Shown here piece after piece: positions 17,511-26,227 of a stretch of 64,000 nt of DNA. The translations under genes and the position numbers were made by a program. The notes below the pieces were generated by a model. The model was not told the DNA's origin, did no database searches, and worked only from the letters and a program-made list of their open reading frames with translations. The stretch lies in assembly GCF_031583025.1 (NCBI RefSeq), contig NZ_CP134062.1:372001-436000 (forward strand), given 5' to 3'. The first letter of the stretch is position 1. Each line of letters starts with the position of its first letter. Source of the stretch: Mycobacterium sp. Z3061. GTDB lineage: Bacteria > Actinomycetota > Actinomycetes > Mycobacteriales > Mycobacteriaceae.

Positions 17511-18461
17511 ATGATCCTGTGGGACCAGCACACCTGCCTGCCGTTGCAGGCCGACGCGGAAGTCGGCCCGCTGACCCGGTACCGGCGCCGCGGTGGCGCC
17601 TTCGTCTCGGTCAACGCGGGATACTCACCGCACAGCTTCGCTGACACCACGGCGCTGTTGCGTCACTTCCGGAGTGCGGTGGCCGCTCACCCGGACCTGG
17701 AGCTGGCAGGCACGGCCGACGAGGTGAGCAGCATTGCGGGCGAAGGCCGCATCGCCGTGGTCTTCGACCTGGAAGACTCGCGTCCCCTCGACGACGATCT
17801 GGACAACCTGGCCGTGCTGGCCGCGCTCGGGGTGCGAACCCTGTTGCCCACCTACAACCATGCCAACCGCGCCGGCAGCGGATGTCTGGATGCGGTCGAC
17901 GGCGGCCTCACCGGCTGGGGGCGTTCGATCGTCGCCGAGATGAACCGGGTAGGTATCGTCCCGGACGGGTCGCACTGCAGCCCGCGCACCGGGTTGGACA
18001 TGTGTGAGATATCCACGGGCCCGGTGATTTACAGCCACTCGTGCATGCGGGCGGTCTGGGATCATCCACGCAATATCAGCGACCGACAGGCGCTGGCCTG
18101 CGCGGCCACCGGAGGAGTCATCGGCATCACCGGCGTCGGTATCTTCCTGGGCCCCAACACCCCCACTCTGGAAGCGATGACACGACATCTCGAGTACGCG
18201 GTCGACCTGGTCGGCATCGACCATGTGGGTATCAGCAGCGATTTCTCGTTCGACTACGACGATTTCGTCGCGGAGGTCGCCCGCAACCCGCACCTGTTCG
18301 ACGACAACTACACCCGGTGGGGGACGATCCAGTGGATGCCGCCGGGGACACTGTTGACACTCGCTGAGCATCTCGACGAGCGTGGCTGGGGCACCGCGGA
18401 CATCGCCGCCGTCCTCGGTGGAAACTTCCTACGTGTCGCGCAGCGCGCCTGGGCCGCTTGA
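17511..18461 (+). CDS. Peptidase M19 (renal dipeptidase-like) metal-dependent hydrolase
   Basis: 316 residues matching the M19 barrel: a His in DGSHCSPRT, a second in IYSHSCMRAVW, and the late Asp in HVGISSDFSFDYDDF. The first metal motif, normally HxD, reads WDQHTCLPL with Cys in place of Asp, so one ligand is altered. ATG 17511 is chosen because the fold starts there; ATG 17472 would add 13 residues. No signal peptide is seen, unlike the membrane dipeptidases of animals. Substrate unknown. Confidence 0.82.
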   Translation: MILWDQHTCLPLQADAEVGPLTRYRRRGGAFVSVNAGYSPHSFADTTALLRHFRSAVAAHPDLELAGTADEVSSIAGEGRIAVVFDLEDSRPLDDDLDNLAVLAALGVRTLLPTYNHANRAGSGCLDAVDGGLTGWGRSIVAEMNRVGIVPDGSHCSPRTGLDMCEISTGPVIYSHSCMRAVWDHPRNISDRQALACAATGGVIGITGVGIFLGPNTPTLEAMTRHLEYAVDLVGIDHVGISSDFSFDYDDFVAEVARNPHLFDDNYTRWGTIQWMPPGTLLTLAEHLDERGWGTADIAAVLGGNFLRVAQRAWAA

Positions 18462-18475
18462 TATCTCGGGCGAAC

Positions 18476-19306
18476 CTAGGCGCGCACCGCGACCGATGAC
18501 AACAGATCGGCAAGGTGGCCGGGTTGGTCCACCATCGAGAAGGTGCGCGCGCCCTCGATGACCTCGAACCGGGCGTTCGGAATGGTGGCCGCGAGCCGGC
18601 GACCGTCTTCGAGTTCGAAGAAGACGTCGTCACCCGACCATGCGATGAGCGTCGGCAGGTCGATTTCGGGGAGGCGGGCAGCCACCCCGGTGGTGACCTC
18701 GGTGCGCAGCGACAGCGAGAACTGGCGCAGATCCTCCGCGACCGCCGGATCGGACAATGCCGGCTGCACCCAGATCTGGGTCAGCGCGTCAATGTCACTG
18801 TGCGCCAGACCTTCATACGCCCGCTTGCGCGCGACCGGCGCCCGCATGGCCTGCATTGCGGCCCGGAACACCTTCTTCGACTTGGCCGCGAGGATGACCG
18901 GCTTGAGGATCGGCGGCGGGAAGTGCTCGAAGGCATCGCAACTGGTCAGCACCAATGCGCCGAGTCGCTCCGGGCGGTGCACCGCGACGAGTTGGGTCAC
19001 CACTCCGCCGGTGTCGTTGCCGACCAGCACGACATCTGTGAGATCAAGCGCGCCATGGAAATCGGCGACGATGCCGGCTACGCCGGTGATGCTCCGGTCG
19101 GCCCCCGGGCGCAGCGGCTCGGGATGGGCGCCGAGCGGAAAGGTGGGCGCGATACACCGCAGGCCACGCTCGGCGAGCCGTTCGCTGACTCGGCGCCACA
19201 ACTGGCCGCCCATCATGTATCCGTGCACGAACACCACGGGCCTGCCGGTCTCGGGTCCGGTTGCTTCGTAATGGATGGTTCCGGCGCTAATGTCGATCGT
19301 CGGCAT
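18476..19306 (-). CDS. Alpha/beta hydrolase with Asp nucleophile position
   Basis: 276 residues. Oxyanion motif FVHGYMMGG, nucleophile elbow VGNDTGG with Asp (as in haloalkane dehalogenases and epoxide hydrolases) and a late acid segment LIAWSGDDVFF. The usual catalytic His motif (GxGHF) reads EGARTFSMVDQPG with no His at that position. Either another His takes over or the protein is not a hydrolase. Diverges from a TetR gene with a clear operator between. Confidence 0.85.
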   Translation of the reverse strand: MPTIDISAGTIHYEATGPETGRPVVFVHGYMMGGQLWRRVSERLAERGLRCIAPTFPLGAHPEPLRPGADRSITGVAGIVADFHGALDLTDVVLVGNDTGGVVTQLVAVHRPERLGALVLTSCDAFEHFPPPILKPVILAAKSKKVFRAAMQAMRAPVARKRAYEGLAHSDIDALTQIWVQPALSDPAVAEDLRQFSLSLRTEVTTGVAARLPEIDLPTLIAWSGDDVFFELEDGRRLAATIPNARFEVIEGARTFSMVDQPGHLADLLSSVAVRA

Positions 19307-19332
19307 GGACGGCTCCTAGCAGAGAGTGGGAT

Positions 19333-19357
19333 TTACAAACAGTCTGTCTGTTCGTAA
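19333..19357. promoter_or_regulatory. TetR-type operator between hydrolase and TetR genes
   Basis: TTACAAACAG (19333-19342) and CTGTTCGTAA (19348-19357) are inverted arms with one mismatch and a 5-base spacer. The site lies 27 bases upstream of the hydrolase ATG (19306) and 17 bases upstream of the TetR ATG (19374), so it can silence both. Confidence 0.75.
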
Positions 19358-19373
19358 GTTACCAACAGGTTGT

Positions 19374-19979
19374 ATGGAAATCAAGAGACGCACCCAGGAG
19401 GAGCGCTCCGCGGCAACCCGCGAGGCGCTGATCTCGGCTGCGCGGAAGCTTTGGGGCCTGCGTGGCTATGCCGACGTCGGTACTCCGGAGATAGCCACCG
19501 AGGCCGGCGTCACCCGCGGCGCGATGTATCACCAATTCTCGGACAAGGCAACGCTATTCCGCGATGTGGTGGAAGCCGTCGAACTGGACGTGATGACCCG
19601 GATGGCCACCCTGGTGGGTTCGTCGGGAGCCACCACCCCGGCTGACATGATCCGGGCCTCGGTGGATGCCTGGCTCGAGGTGTCCGGCGATCCGGAGGTG
19701 CGGCAGTTGATCCTGCTGGATGCGCCGGCCGTGCTGGGCTGGGCCGCCTTTCGGGACGTCGCGCAGCGCTACAGCCTAGGTATGACCGAGCAGTTGATCA
19801 CCGAGGCGATCAACGCGGGTCAACTGGCCAGACTGCCGGTGCGCCCGCTGGCGACGGTGCTGATCGGTGCCCTCGACGAGGCGGCCATGGCGATCGCGAC
19901 CGCCGACGACCAGCAGGGGACCCGCGATGAGATCCGCCAGGTGCTGCACCGGCTCATCGACGGGATGCTCGAGGGGTAA
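19374..19979 (+). CDS. TetR/AcrR family regulator
   Basis: 201 residues. Helix-turn-helix at about residues 30-50 (TPEIATEAGVTRGAMYHQFS), then a helical ligand domain with AVLGWAAFRDV, typical of one mycobacterial TetR subgroup. ATG 19374 (MEIKRRTQEER) is used because a longer start would cross the operator. Likely represses itself and the divergent alpha/beta hydrolase gene. Confidence 0.9.
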   Translation: MEIKRRTQEERSAATREALISAARKLWGLRGYADVGTPEIATEAGVTRGAMYHQFSDKATLFRDVVEAVELDVMTRMATLVGSSGATTPADMIRASVDAWLEVSGDPEVRQLILLDAPAVLGWAAFRDVAQRYSLGMTEQLITEAINAGQLARLPVRPLATVLIGALDEAAMAIATADDQQGTRDEIRQVLHRLIDGMLEG

Positions 19980-20001
19980 CAGTCCGGGCGAGATCGGCCG
20001 G

Positions 20002-20553
20002 TCACTTCACCCTGGCGATGGTCTGGCGCGCCAGTTCGGTGGCGATGTCGCACGGATTGGGAAAGGGTTTCCTGACGAATTGTATTGACCATTCGAAGAA
20101 GTCGTCCTGGTACTGGATCGAGACGTCGCAGAGCCGGGTCCCGAGCCGGTCGGTCGCGACGGCAATGTAACCGCCGTGGCCGTCGATGGTGATGTCGTCC
20201 ACCTTGGTCCGGCTCAGGTCCTCGTTCTTTCGTTCACGGCCGATGGGGCTGCCGCGGAACCAGCTGAACGAGAACCATGGCCCGGAGATGCTGCCGTTCA
20301 CCAGCCACTGGCATCCGACGGCGTTGCGGGCCGTAACCACCAGCCCCGCCACGCCGGTCAGCTGTGCCAGGGTCTGGTCGCTGACGCCGCCACACTCGGG
20401 GAAGAACGGACCGTGGGTGGCCTGTTTCGGGGTGGTTGCGGCCGACGAGGACGCGTGTCCACCGGCGTCGCGTGAACCGCCGGCGCACGCGGCCAACAGG
20501 GGCAGGACGGCCACCAGAGCCGGCGCCAGCAGGCGGTCCCGAAACGCGCTCAT
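20002..20553 (-). CDS. DUF3558 lipoprotein
   Basis: 183 residues. A lipoprotein signal peptide ends in the lipobox LLAAC (Cys at about 22). The exported part has three further Cys and the DUF3558 features (GPFFPECGGVSDQ, VGCQWLVNG). Membrane-anchored on the outer face; role unknown, although DUF3558 lipoproteins are abundant in mycobacteria. The start overlaps the stop of the PaaX-like gene by four bases, so they are co-transcribed. Confidence 0.87.
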   Translation of the reverse strand: MSAFRDRLLAPALVAVLPLLAACAGGSRDAGGHASSSAATTPKQATHGPFFPECGGVSDQTLAQLTGVAGLVVTARNAVGCQWLVNGSISGPWFSFSWFRGSPIGRERKNEDLSRTKVDDITIDGHGGYIAVATDRLGTRLCDVSIQYQDDFFEWSIQFVRKPFPNPCDIATELARQTIARVK

Positions 20554-21353
20554 CCCTCGAACACCCTGTTCATCCGCTTCTTGAAGGAATCGTCGAACAG
20601 ACGGTAGGTGCCGCGCAGCGCGTTGCCCGGCCAGTGTTCTTCCACCAGTTCGGCGGGCAGCAGGGGGTCCAGTTGAAGGTGGCGGACCACTGCGATCGAC
20701 AACGCGAACTCGTAGGTGAGGTTCTCGGGCGAACTGTCGTGGCTGTTGCGCTCAAGGGCGGTCTCCATCGCGTCGATGAGTGCCCGGGCATCGTCGGCCC
20801 AGCCGTCGAGGGCGAACAGTGATCGCATCCGGTCGGCCGTGATGTCGGTGGCCGCGCCGTGAAAGTGCGTGCACTGGCGGTCCAGCACGGCGCGTGACGC
20901 GGAAAGCCGTTGCGGATCCAGGTTGTCCGGCCGGATCCAGACGCCTTCGCGGAAGTCCGCCAGGTGCAGTGCCGTCGCCGCCTTGCGCAGTTCCAGGCGG
21001 TCCGCCGCGGTGCGGCGCTCCACCGAGACGATGGCAAGTTCCCAGGTGCCGTCCCATGCCGTGACATCGTCGATGCGATAGGCCTCATCGACCCGCTGGC
21101 GGCGGTCGGCCAACCGCCCCGCCAGGGCGTAGCTGCCGTCGTCCCCGCTGAGTTCGCCGTTGGAGACCATCCGCCACAGGCAGGTGCGGGCGGCGCCGTC
21201 GCTGATGCCGAAGAGGGACGCGAACGCGACAAGATTCGACACCGGAAGCCGGGCCTCGTCGGAGCCCAACAAGGCCGATGCGAGCACCGAACGTGCGCTG
21301 AGCGGTCGGTCGCCGATAAGTTCGCGCACACGAGATCCGGACGCGGCGGGCAT
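20550..21353 (-). CDS. PaaX-like transcriptional regulator
   Basis: 267 residues with the PaaX order: N-terminal winged helix (LVAFASLFGISDGAARTCLW), central region (WDGTWELAIVSVERR) and C-terminal domain (LRGTYRLFDDSFKKRM). PaaX proteins repress aryl-CoA catabolism, phenylacetyl-CoA in the model case. It diverges from a Rieske oxygenase gene; ATG 21353 is the only start compatible with the control region, which carries an 8-base inverted repeat (21379-21422). Confidence 0.85.
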   Translation of the reverse strand: MPAASGSRVRELIGDRPLSARSVLASALLGSDEARLPVSNLVAFASLFGISDGAARTCLWRMVSNGELSGDDGSYALAGRLADRRQRVDEAYRIDDVTAWDGTWELAIVSVERRTAADRLELRKAATALHLADFREGVWIRPDNLDPQRLSASRAVLDRQCTHFHGAATDITADRMRSLFALDGWADDARALIDAMETALERNSHDSSPENLTYEFALSIAVVRHLQLDPLLPAELVEEHWPGNALRGTYRLFDDSFKKRMNRVFEG

Positions 21354-21378
21354 TCGTCCATCTTCCCCGATCCGGTCC

Positions 21379-21422
21379 AGTATCACTGTTTCATTGACGT
21401 GTGACAATAAAATTGTGATACT
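21379..21422. promoter_or_regulatory. Inverted repeats in the PaaX-like/Rieske control region
   Basis: AGTATCAC (21379-21386) and GTGATACT (21415-21422) are exact inverse copies 28 bases apart. Inside, TGACAAT and ATTGTGA form a near-perfect second dyad. The repeats sit directly before the GTG of the Rieske gene (21430) and upstream of the regulator start (21353), as expected for the PaaX-like repressor. Confidence 0.55.
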
Positions 21423-21429
21423 AGCGGGC

Positions 21430-22611
21430 GTGGCCTCCCCGACGAAGCCGTTGGTCGCCGACGACATCGAGATCGTTCGGCGGGTGCTCGCCCATATCGA
21501 CGCCGGCACCACCGACGAAGGTCCCTCCTGGCGCGAGCCGGTCGAAAACTATTTGGACCCAGCCCGATTCGGGCGCGAGATGCGGCTGCTGCGGACCATG
21601 CCGAGCGTTTTCGTGCCGTCGGCAGCGCTGCCCAGCCCGGGTGACCACGTGGATCGAACGGCGTTCGGGGTGCCCCTGTTCGCGGTGCGCGGACGCGATC
21701 GGCGCGTGCGGGTGTTCCGCAATGCGTGCCGGCATCGAGGGTTCGCTCTGGTCGAAGGCCCCGGTTGTGCCCACGCGCTGGTGTGCCGCTACCACGGCTG
21801 GACGTACCGGCTGGACGGGTCGCTCGCTCACGTACCGCACCAGGAGGCATTCCCCGATATCGATATGCCGGCCCGGGGGTTGGTTGAGGTCGGCAGCCAT
21901 GAGGTGGACGGCCTCATCGTCATCGAGGCGCTGGATCCCGCTGTGAAACCGCATGACGACGCCTTGGCGTGGTTGACCGACGGAACTCCCTGGCGCGACA
22001 AGTTGCTGCCGGCCCGACGACTGGTGTACGTCGACAGCACGGTGCGGCCGATGAACTGGAAGGTCCTCGTCGAACAGTTCCTGGAGGGCTATCACCTCCG
22101 CTCGACCCACAAGGACACCTTCTTTCCGCTGCAGTACGACGACCTCAACGTGGTCGAGATGTTCGGCCCGAATTGCCGTCTGACGTTCCCGTACCGCAAC
22201 ATCGAGCGGCTGCGCGACCGTCCGGAGAGCATCTGGACGACGGAAGCGCGGGTGACTTACCTGTATCAGCTCTTCCCCAACGTGATGCTGGCGACGTTCC
22301 CGGGGTTGATGCTGATGATCGTGGTCGACCCGGTGGATATCGGCCACAGCACGGTCACCATCTACTCGATGGCGCGGCCCGAGCTGGCCGAGCGCGCGAA
22401 TAATGCTGACGGACAGTACAACCCGGCGGCCGCCGGCACGCTGGTCGCCCGCGGCTCGGTGGAGGACAACGAGATGTCCGAAGGTGTTCAGCGCGGGTTA
22501 AGCTCTGGCGCAAACGATTTCGTCGAGTTCGGCCGGCACGAGAGTGCGGCGGGCCATTTCCACGCCGTCCTTGACGAGCGCCTGCACGCGGCGGCCGCTA
22601 CGGAGTCTTGA
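21430..22611 (+). CDS. Rieske non-haem iron oxygenase, alpha-type subunit
   Basis: 393 residues. Rieske [2Fe-2S] motif: CRHRG, then after 15 residues CRYHGW. Mononuclear iron site: EGYHLRSTHKD. C-terminal half is the aromatic-ring-hydroxylating catalytic domain. It should hydroxylate an aromatic or alicyclic acid, needing electrons from a reductase not encoded nearby. GTG 21430 is the likely start; GTG 21415 would overlap the operator. Its 3' end overlaps the converging deacetylase gene by 14 bases. Confidence 0.9.
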   Translation: MASPTKPLVADDIEIVRRVLAHIDAGTTDEGPSWREPVENYLDPARFGREMRLLRTMPSVFVPSAALPSPGDHVDRTAFGVPLFAVRGRDRRVRVFRNACRHRGFALVEGPGCAHALVCRYHGWTYRLDGSLAHVPHQEAFPDIDMPARGLVEVGSHEVDGLIVIEALDPAVKPHDDALAWLTDGTPWRDKLLPARRLVYVDSTVRPMNWKVLVEQFLEGYHLRSTHKDTFFPLQYDDLNVVEMFGPNCRLTFPYRNIERLRDRPESIWTTEARVTYLYQLFPNVMLATFPGLMLMIVVDPVDIGHSTVTIYSMARPELAERANNADGQYNPAAAGTLVARGSVEDNEMSEGVQRGLSSGANDFVEFGRHESAAGHFHAVLDERLHAAAATES

Positions 22612-23422
22612 GGAAGACGTCGTTGAAGGTGACCGTGCGAAGGTTGCGGGCGCGGATGATATCGACCAGCTGCGGGTAGACGTGGGTGACGGGCAAATGG
22701 TTCAGGTGCCCGATCACGATGGACTGCGGCGTGAAGTACTGGTCGGCCATCTTCACGATGTATTCCTCGGTGATCAACGTCGAATCCGACAGCGATCCCG
22801 ACCACAGGACCGGCACGCTGTATCCGAGGTCGGCGGCCACCGCGTCGACAGCCGCGTTGTGCTTTGCATACGGTGGGCGCCAGTAGGGCTTGGCGCCAAC
22901 GCCGTACGTCTTTTTCAGGAACTCGTCGTTGCGCGTGAGCTGCTTGGCGATATCACCCTTGGACAGGGTGGTCAGGTCGGGATGCGACCAGGTGTGGTTG
23001 CCGAGCTCGATCTGCCCGGATTCGACCAACGGCCGGAGCAGCGCCAGGTTGTCGGTCCACGAGTCGTAGGTTCCGTTGACGAAGTACGTCAATCGGATAC
23101 CGGTGTCCTTCGCGAACTGCGTGTAGGCGCGCACCACCTCGCTGTTGGTCCCGTCGTCGACGGTGAGCGCCAGCAGGTCACCACTACCGGGCAGCTGGCT
23201 CAGTACACCGCCGCCGGGCAGCCTCACGCGTGCGCTCGGGGGTGGCGGCGGCAACAGGCCCGCGACGGTCGGACCGGCGGGTGGAGCGTCCGCAGCGGCG
23301 ACAGCGGGCGTCTGGGCGAATGTGCGCGGCTGGGGGTCGACCATGCAGCGGGCCAGGCCCACGCCTGCAACGGTGGAGACGGCGAGGGAACCAAGGAAAC
23401 GGCGGCGGCTCAGCTCTGACAT
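22598..23422 (-). CDS. Exported polysaccharide deacetylase (NodB homology, Tat signal)
   Basis: 274 residues. The start MSELSRRRFLGSLAV is a twin-arginine signal; a Pro-rich stretch follows, then a NodB domain with ALTVDDGTN (metal and base Asp), GNHTWSHPDL (metal His pair) and WRPPYAKHN. It should remove N-acetyl groups from peptidoglycan or another cell-wall glycan outside the membrane. ATG 23422 starts the Tat signal. Stands alone; the 164 bases upstream show no operator I can defend. Confidence 0.88.
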   Translation of the reverse strand: MSELSRRRFLGSLAVSTVAGVGLARCMVDPQPRTFAQTPAVAAADAPPAGPTVAGLLPPPPPSARVRLPGGGVLSQLPGSGDLLALTVDDGTNSEVVRAYTQFAKDTGIRLTYFVNGTYDSWTDNLALLRPLVESGQIELGNHTWSHPDLTTLSKGDIAKQLTRNDEFLKKTYGVGAKPYWRPPYAKHNAAVDAVAADLGYSVPVLWSGSLSDSTLITEEYIVKMADQYFTPQSIVIGHLNHLPVTHVYPQLVDIIRARNLRTVTFNDVFLKTP

Positions 23423-23586
23423 TCTGCAATCGATCTCCGGGTGCGCCGGGACCGGTGCACGCCCCCGTCCGGGCTGCACAACAGGTTCACCAGCAACGAC
23501 ACCACAGCAGCGAACCGTACCATGACCAGCGCGGATATAACCTGCGCAGCGCCGCAGCAGCCTCTAACTGTTGCGCCGATCACAAA

Positions 23587-24408
23587 TCAGCAGTAGCCGA
23601 TCCCGATGTCGACCGAGAGCTGGGTGCCGGTCACGAACCTGGACTGATCCGAAGCCAGCCACGCGACCGCATCCGCGATGTCCTCGGGCTGGGCGATGCC
23701 TTCGGGCAGCAACGGCTTGTGCATGTCACGCAGCTGCGGGTTGGTGTCGGCGGCCGACTGCATGGCCTCCCGCATCCGGCCGGTCCCCATCGGTGTCGCG
23801 ACCGCTCCCGGATTCAGGCTGTTGACGCGAATGTTGTGCCGGCCGAGCTCGGCTGCGAACCCGCGGGCCATGCCCACGACGGCGTGCTTGCTGGCGGTGT
23901 AGTGGATCATGAACGACTGCATCCGGATGCCGGCGGCCGACCCGATCAGGATGATGGACCCGCCGCGGCCACCATCGATGATGTGATGGGCGCCGGCCAT
24001 CACGGTGTTCCACGTCCCGATCACATTCGTGTCGATGGTGTCGCGGAATGCCTGGGCGGTGATCTGATCCCAGGCCGCGGGATTGCAGATACCCGCGTTG
24101 GCGACGATCACGTCGAGCCGGCCGAATTCGGCGACCCCGCGGTCGACGGCGATCTTGAGGGTGTCCAGGTCGCGCACGTCGACCGCGGCCGTCACGGCTC
24201 GCCGGCCGTTGGCCTGCACCAGCCGGGAGGTCTCGGCGAGGTCATCGGGTGTCGGTGAGTCGTAGGGGACGCTGCTGGGCAGAGGCCCGGCGAGGTCGAG
24301 CGCGATGATGTCGGCGCCATCGGCGCTGAGCCGCACCGCGTGCGCCCGGCCCTGTCCGCGCGCCGCGCCGGTGATCACCGCGACGCGTCCCTTCAACGGA
24401 CTATCCAT
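23587..24408 (-). CDS. Mycofactocin-coupled SDR family oxidoreductase
   Basis: 273 residues. VAVITGAARGQGRAHAV and the insert IIALDLAGPLPSS...DDLAETSRLV are the marks of the TIGR03971-type SDR with bound NAD that passes electrons to mycofactocin; catalytic YTASK follows. Likely an alcohol or steroid-like carbinol dehydrogenase in the cytoplasm. ATG 24408 has GGAGAG six bases upstream. Diverges from the SRPBCC gene at 24460. Confidence 0.9.
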   Translation of the reverse strand: MDSPLKGRVAVITGAARGQGRAHAVRLSADGADIIALDLAGPLPSSVPYDSPTPDDLAETSRLVQANGRRAVTAAVDVRDLDTLKIAVDRGVAEFGRLDVIVANAGICNPAAWDQITAQAFRDTIDTNVIGTWNTVMAGAHHIIDGGRGGSIILIGSAAGIRMQSFMIHYTASKHAVVGMARGFAAELGRHNIRVNSLNPGAVATPMGTGRMREAMQSAADTNPQLRDMHKPLLPEGIAQPEDIADAVAWLASDQSRFVTGTQLSVDIGIGYC

Positions 24409-24459
24409 AGCTCTCCTCGCGTCGTGGAACTGTCCTGTCCCCGACGATAGGCTGACAGA

Positions 24460-24933
24460 ATGACTGTCATCGTCGTCGACAGGGGACCCCGCAGGGTCAG
24501 TCGCAGGGTCGAGGTCGCCGCGCCAGTGGCTGAATTGTTCGCAATGGCCGCCGATCCGCGGCGGCACAGTGAATTGGACGGGTCGGGCACGGTGCAGGCC
24601 AACGTGAAGGCCCCGGCCCAGCTGTCCGAGGGTGCGAAGTTCTCGACGAACATGAAGATGTTCGGTTTGCCCTACCGCATCACCAGCACGGTGACCGCCT
24701 TCAAGCCCGATGAACTGATCGAGTGGCGGCATCCGCTCGGTCACCGGTGGCGGTGGGAATTCGAAGCGGTCTCACCGACCGTCACCCGCGTCACCGAGAC
24801 CTTCGACTACCACGACGCCGGGACGCTCAAGAAGAAACTGAAGTACTACGAGCGCATGGGTTTCGCGAAAGCGAATGCCCGCGGTATCGAGGCGACGCTG
24901 GCCAAGCTGCGCGACCGCTACCCGACGGCTTGA
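24460..24933 (+). CDS. SRPBCC (START/polyketide cyclase-like) family protein
   Basis: 157 residues. The N-terminal strand [20 protein letters not shown] and the later [20 protein letters not shown] follow the SRPBCC pattern, a helix-grip fold that binds hydrophobic ligands. No catalytic residue can be assigned. Converges with the PPOX gene (7 bases apart) and diverges from the SDR. Confidence 0.8.
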   Translation: MTVIVVDRGPRRVSRRVEVAAPVAELFAMAADPRRHSELDGSGTVQANVKAPAQLSEGAKFSTNMKMFGLPYRITSTVTAFKPDELIEWRHPLGHRWRWEFEAVSPTVTRVTETFDYHDAGTLKKKLKYYERMGFAKANARGIEATLAKLRDRYPTA

Positions 24934-24940
24934 GGGCCGC

Positions 24941-25498
24941 TCACGCCGCGGGGTCGGCGGCGTCCCACGGCACCACGCCGGAAACCCAGTGCGACAGCTG
25001 TTCGACCTCGTCGTTGCGGTGCAGATGCCGGGGCGGCGTGGCGAACGTCGAGTAAGGGCGGCAACGGATCACCACGCGGTTCTCCCGGTCACACATCGCC
25101 TCGATCGACGGGCGCGCCTCTGCTCCGAGCGGCTGGCCCGACATCCGTCCGGCCACTGCCATCATCACGTCCACCGCCAGGTCGCGGTCCTCGTCCAGCG
25201 TTGCGTCCGTGTAGACCTGCAGGTAGGTGAAGGGCCAGCGCTCGTCCAGCACGCACAGACTGATCTTGTTGTCCCGCTCGATGATCCGGGCCTTGCCGCG
25301 GCCGGCCATCGTGGAAACCAGCAACTCGCCGTCGTCGGTGGGGATGTAGTAGACGACCGACATCGCCGGGCCGTCGTTGCGGCGGCGGTAGCCGAATATC
25401 GCGGTGCGGTGGGTGCGGACGAATTCGCGGCGCTCGGAGGGAAGCATGTCGCGGTCGGTGGGAGCCGTGAACGGCTCCGCGGCAAGGGGGAGAAGCAT
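24941..25498 (-). CDS. Pyridoxamine-phosphate-oxidase-fold (F420-type) protein
   Basis: 185 residues with a split-barrel PPOX pattern: AIFGYRRRNDGPAMSVVYY, ELLVSTMAGRGKARII and NKISLCVLDERWPFTYLQV. In mycobacteria this subgroup (TIGR03618-like) mostly uses F420 rather than FMN, to reduce quinones, biliverdin or similar; the cofactor is inferred. A divergent TetR gene and a 25-base operator lie upstream, indicating inducible expression. Confidence 0.85.
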   Translation of the reverse strand: MLLPLAAEPFTAPTDRDMLPSERREFVRTHRTAIFGYRRRNDGPAMSVVYYIPTDDGELLVSTMAGRGKARIIERDNKISLCVLDERWPFTYLQVYTDATLDEDRDLAVDVMMAVAGRMSGQPLGAEARPSIEAMCDRENRVVIRCRPYSTFATPPRHLHRNDEVEQLSHWVSGVVPWDAADPAA

Positions 25499-25540
25499 GC
25501 TGAAACGTCCTTCATGGCAGGGGCGTTGACCCGCGGCTTA

Positions 25541-25565
25541 TTTATGGATACAGTGTCTCCATAAA
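25541..25565. promoter_or_regulatory. 25-base TetR operator palindrome
   Basis: TTTATGGA (25541-25548) and TCCATAAA (25558-25565) are exact inverse arms; the 9 inner bases (TACAGTGTC) continue the symmetry partly. It lies 43 bases before the PPOX start (25498) and 22 bases before the TetR start (25588). AT-rich against its surroundings, so it probably overlaps promoter elements. Confidence 0.75.
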
Positions 25566-25587
25566 TATCGACGATGTCAACAGGGCC

Positions 25588-26223
25588 GTGGGCCGGCCGC
25601 GCGGGCGTCCGGCGCTTCCGCTGGACCGGATCGTGGGCACCGCCCTGGAACTCGTCGACGAAGAAGGTGCGGAGGCGCTGTCCATGAGATCGCTCGCGCA
25701 GCGTCTGGGCTCGGGCACCGCAACGCTCTACCGTCACTTTGCGAATCGCGCGGAATTGGTGGCCATGGTGGTCGACCGGATGCTCGGCGAGGTAGCGATT
25801 GCGAGCGAGCCGGCACTGCCATGGGACGAGGCGTGTATCTTGTTCGCGCACAACATGTTCGAAGCGCTCGGGCGACATAGCAACGCCGCCAAGTTGCTGG
25901 CCGGTCATATTCCGATGGGGCCGAACGCGATGGCGCAGCGCGAGTTCGTGCTGAGCGTCCTACTGAACGGTGGGTTCGCCGCGGAAGCGGCCGCACGCAC
26001 CTACGCCACCCTGTCGCGCTTCATTCTGGGCTTCGCCATGCAGGTTTCGGCGTCGGAGGTCACGGAACACAATGACGAGTCGGCGACGGTGATGTTCGGC
26101 CGCCTCGACGCCGACAGTTACCCGGCGACCGTGGCGGTCGCCGGGCACCTGCCGGTGCCGTTGGCCGATGAGTTCGACTTCGGGCTGCGACTCATCGTCG
26201 ACGGGTTGGCGCGCCTCGCCTGA
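25588..26223 (+). CDS. TetR/AcrR family regulator
   Basis: 211 residues. Starts GRPRGRPALPLDRIV, an AT-hook-like Arg/Gly/Pro arm common in TetR_C_11-type proteins; helix-turn-helix SMRSLAQRLGSGTATLYRHF. The GTG at 25588 has only a weak ribosome-binding site. It likely controls the divergent PPOX gene through the 25541-25565 palindrome. Confidence 0.88.
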   Translation: MGRPRGRPALPLDRIVGTALELVDEEGAEALSMRSLAQRLGSGTATLYRHFANRAELVAMVVDRMLGEVAIASEPALPWDEACILFAHNMFEALGRHSNAAKLLAGHIPMGPNAMAQREFVLSVLLNGGFAAEAAARTYATLSRFILGFAMQVSASEVTEHNDESATVMFGRLDADSYPATVAVAGHLPVPLADEFDFGLRLIVDGLARLA

Positions 26224-26227
26224 TTTG

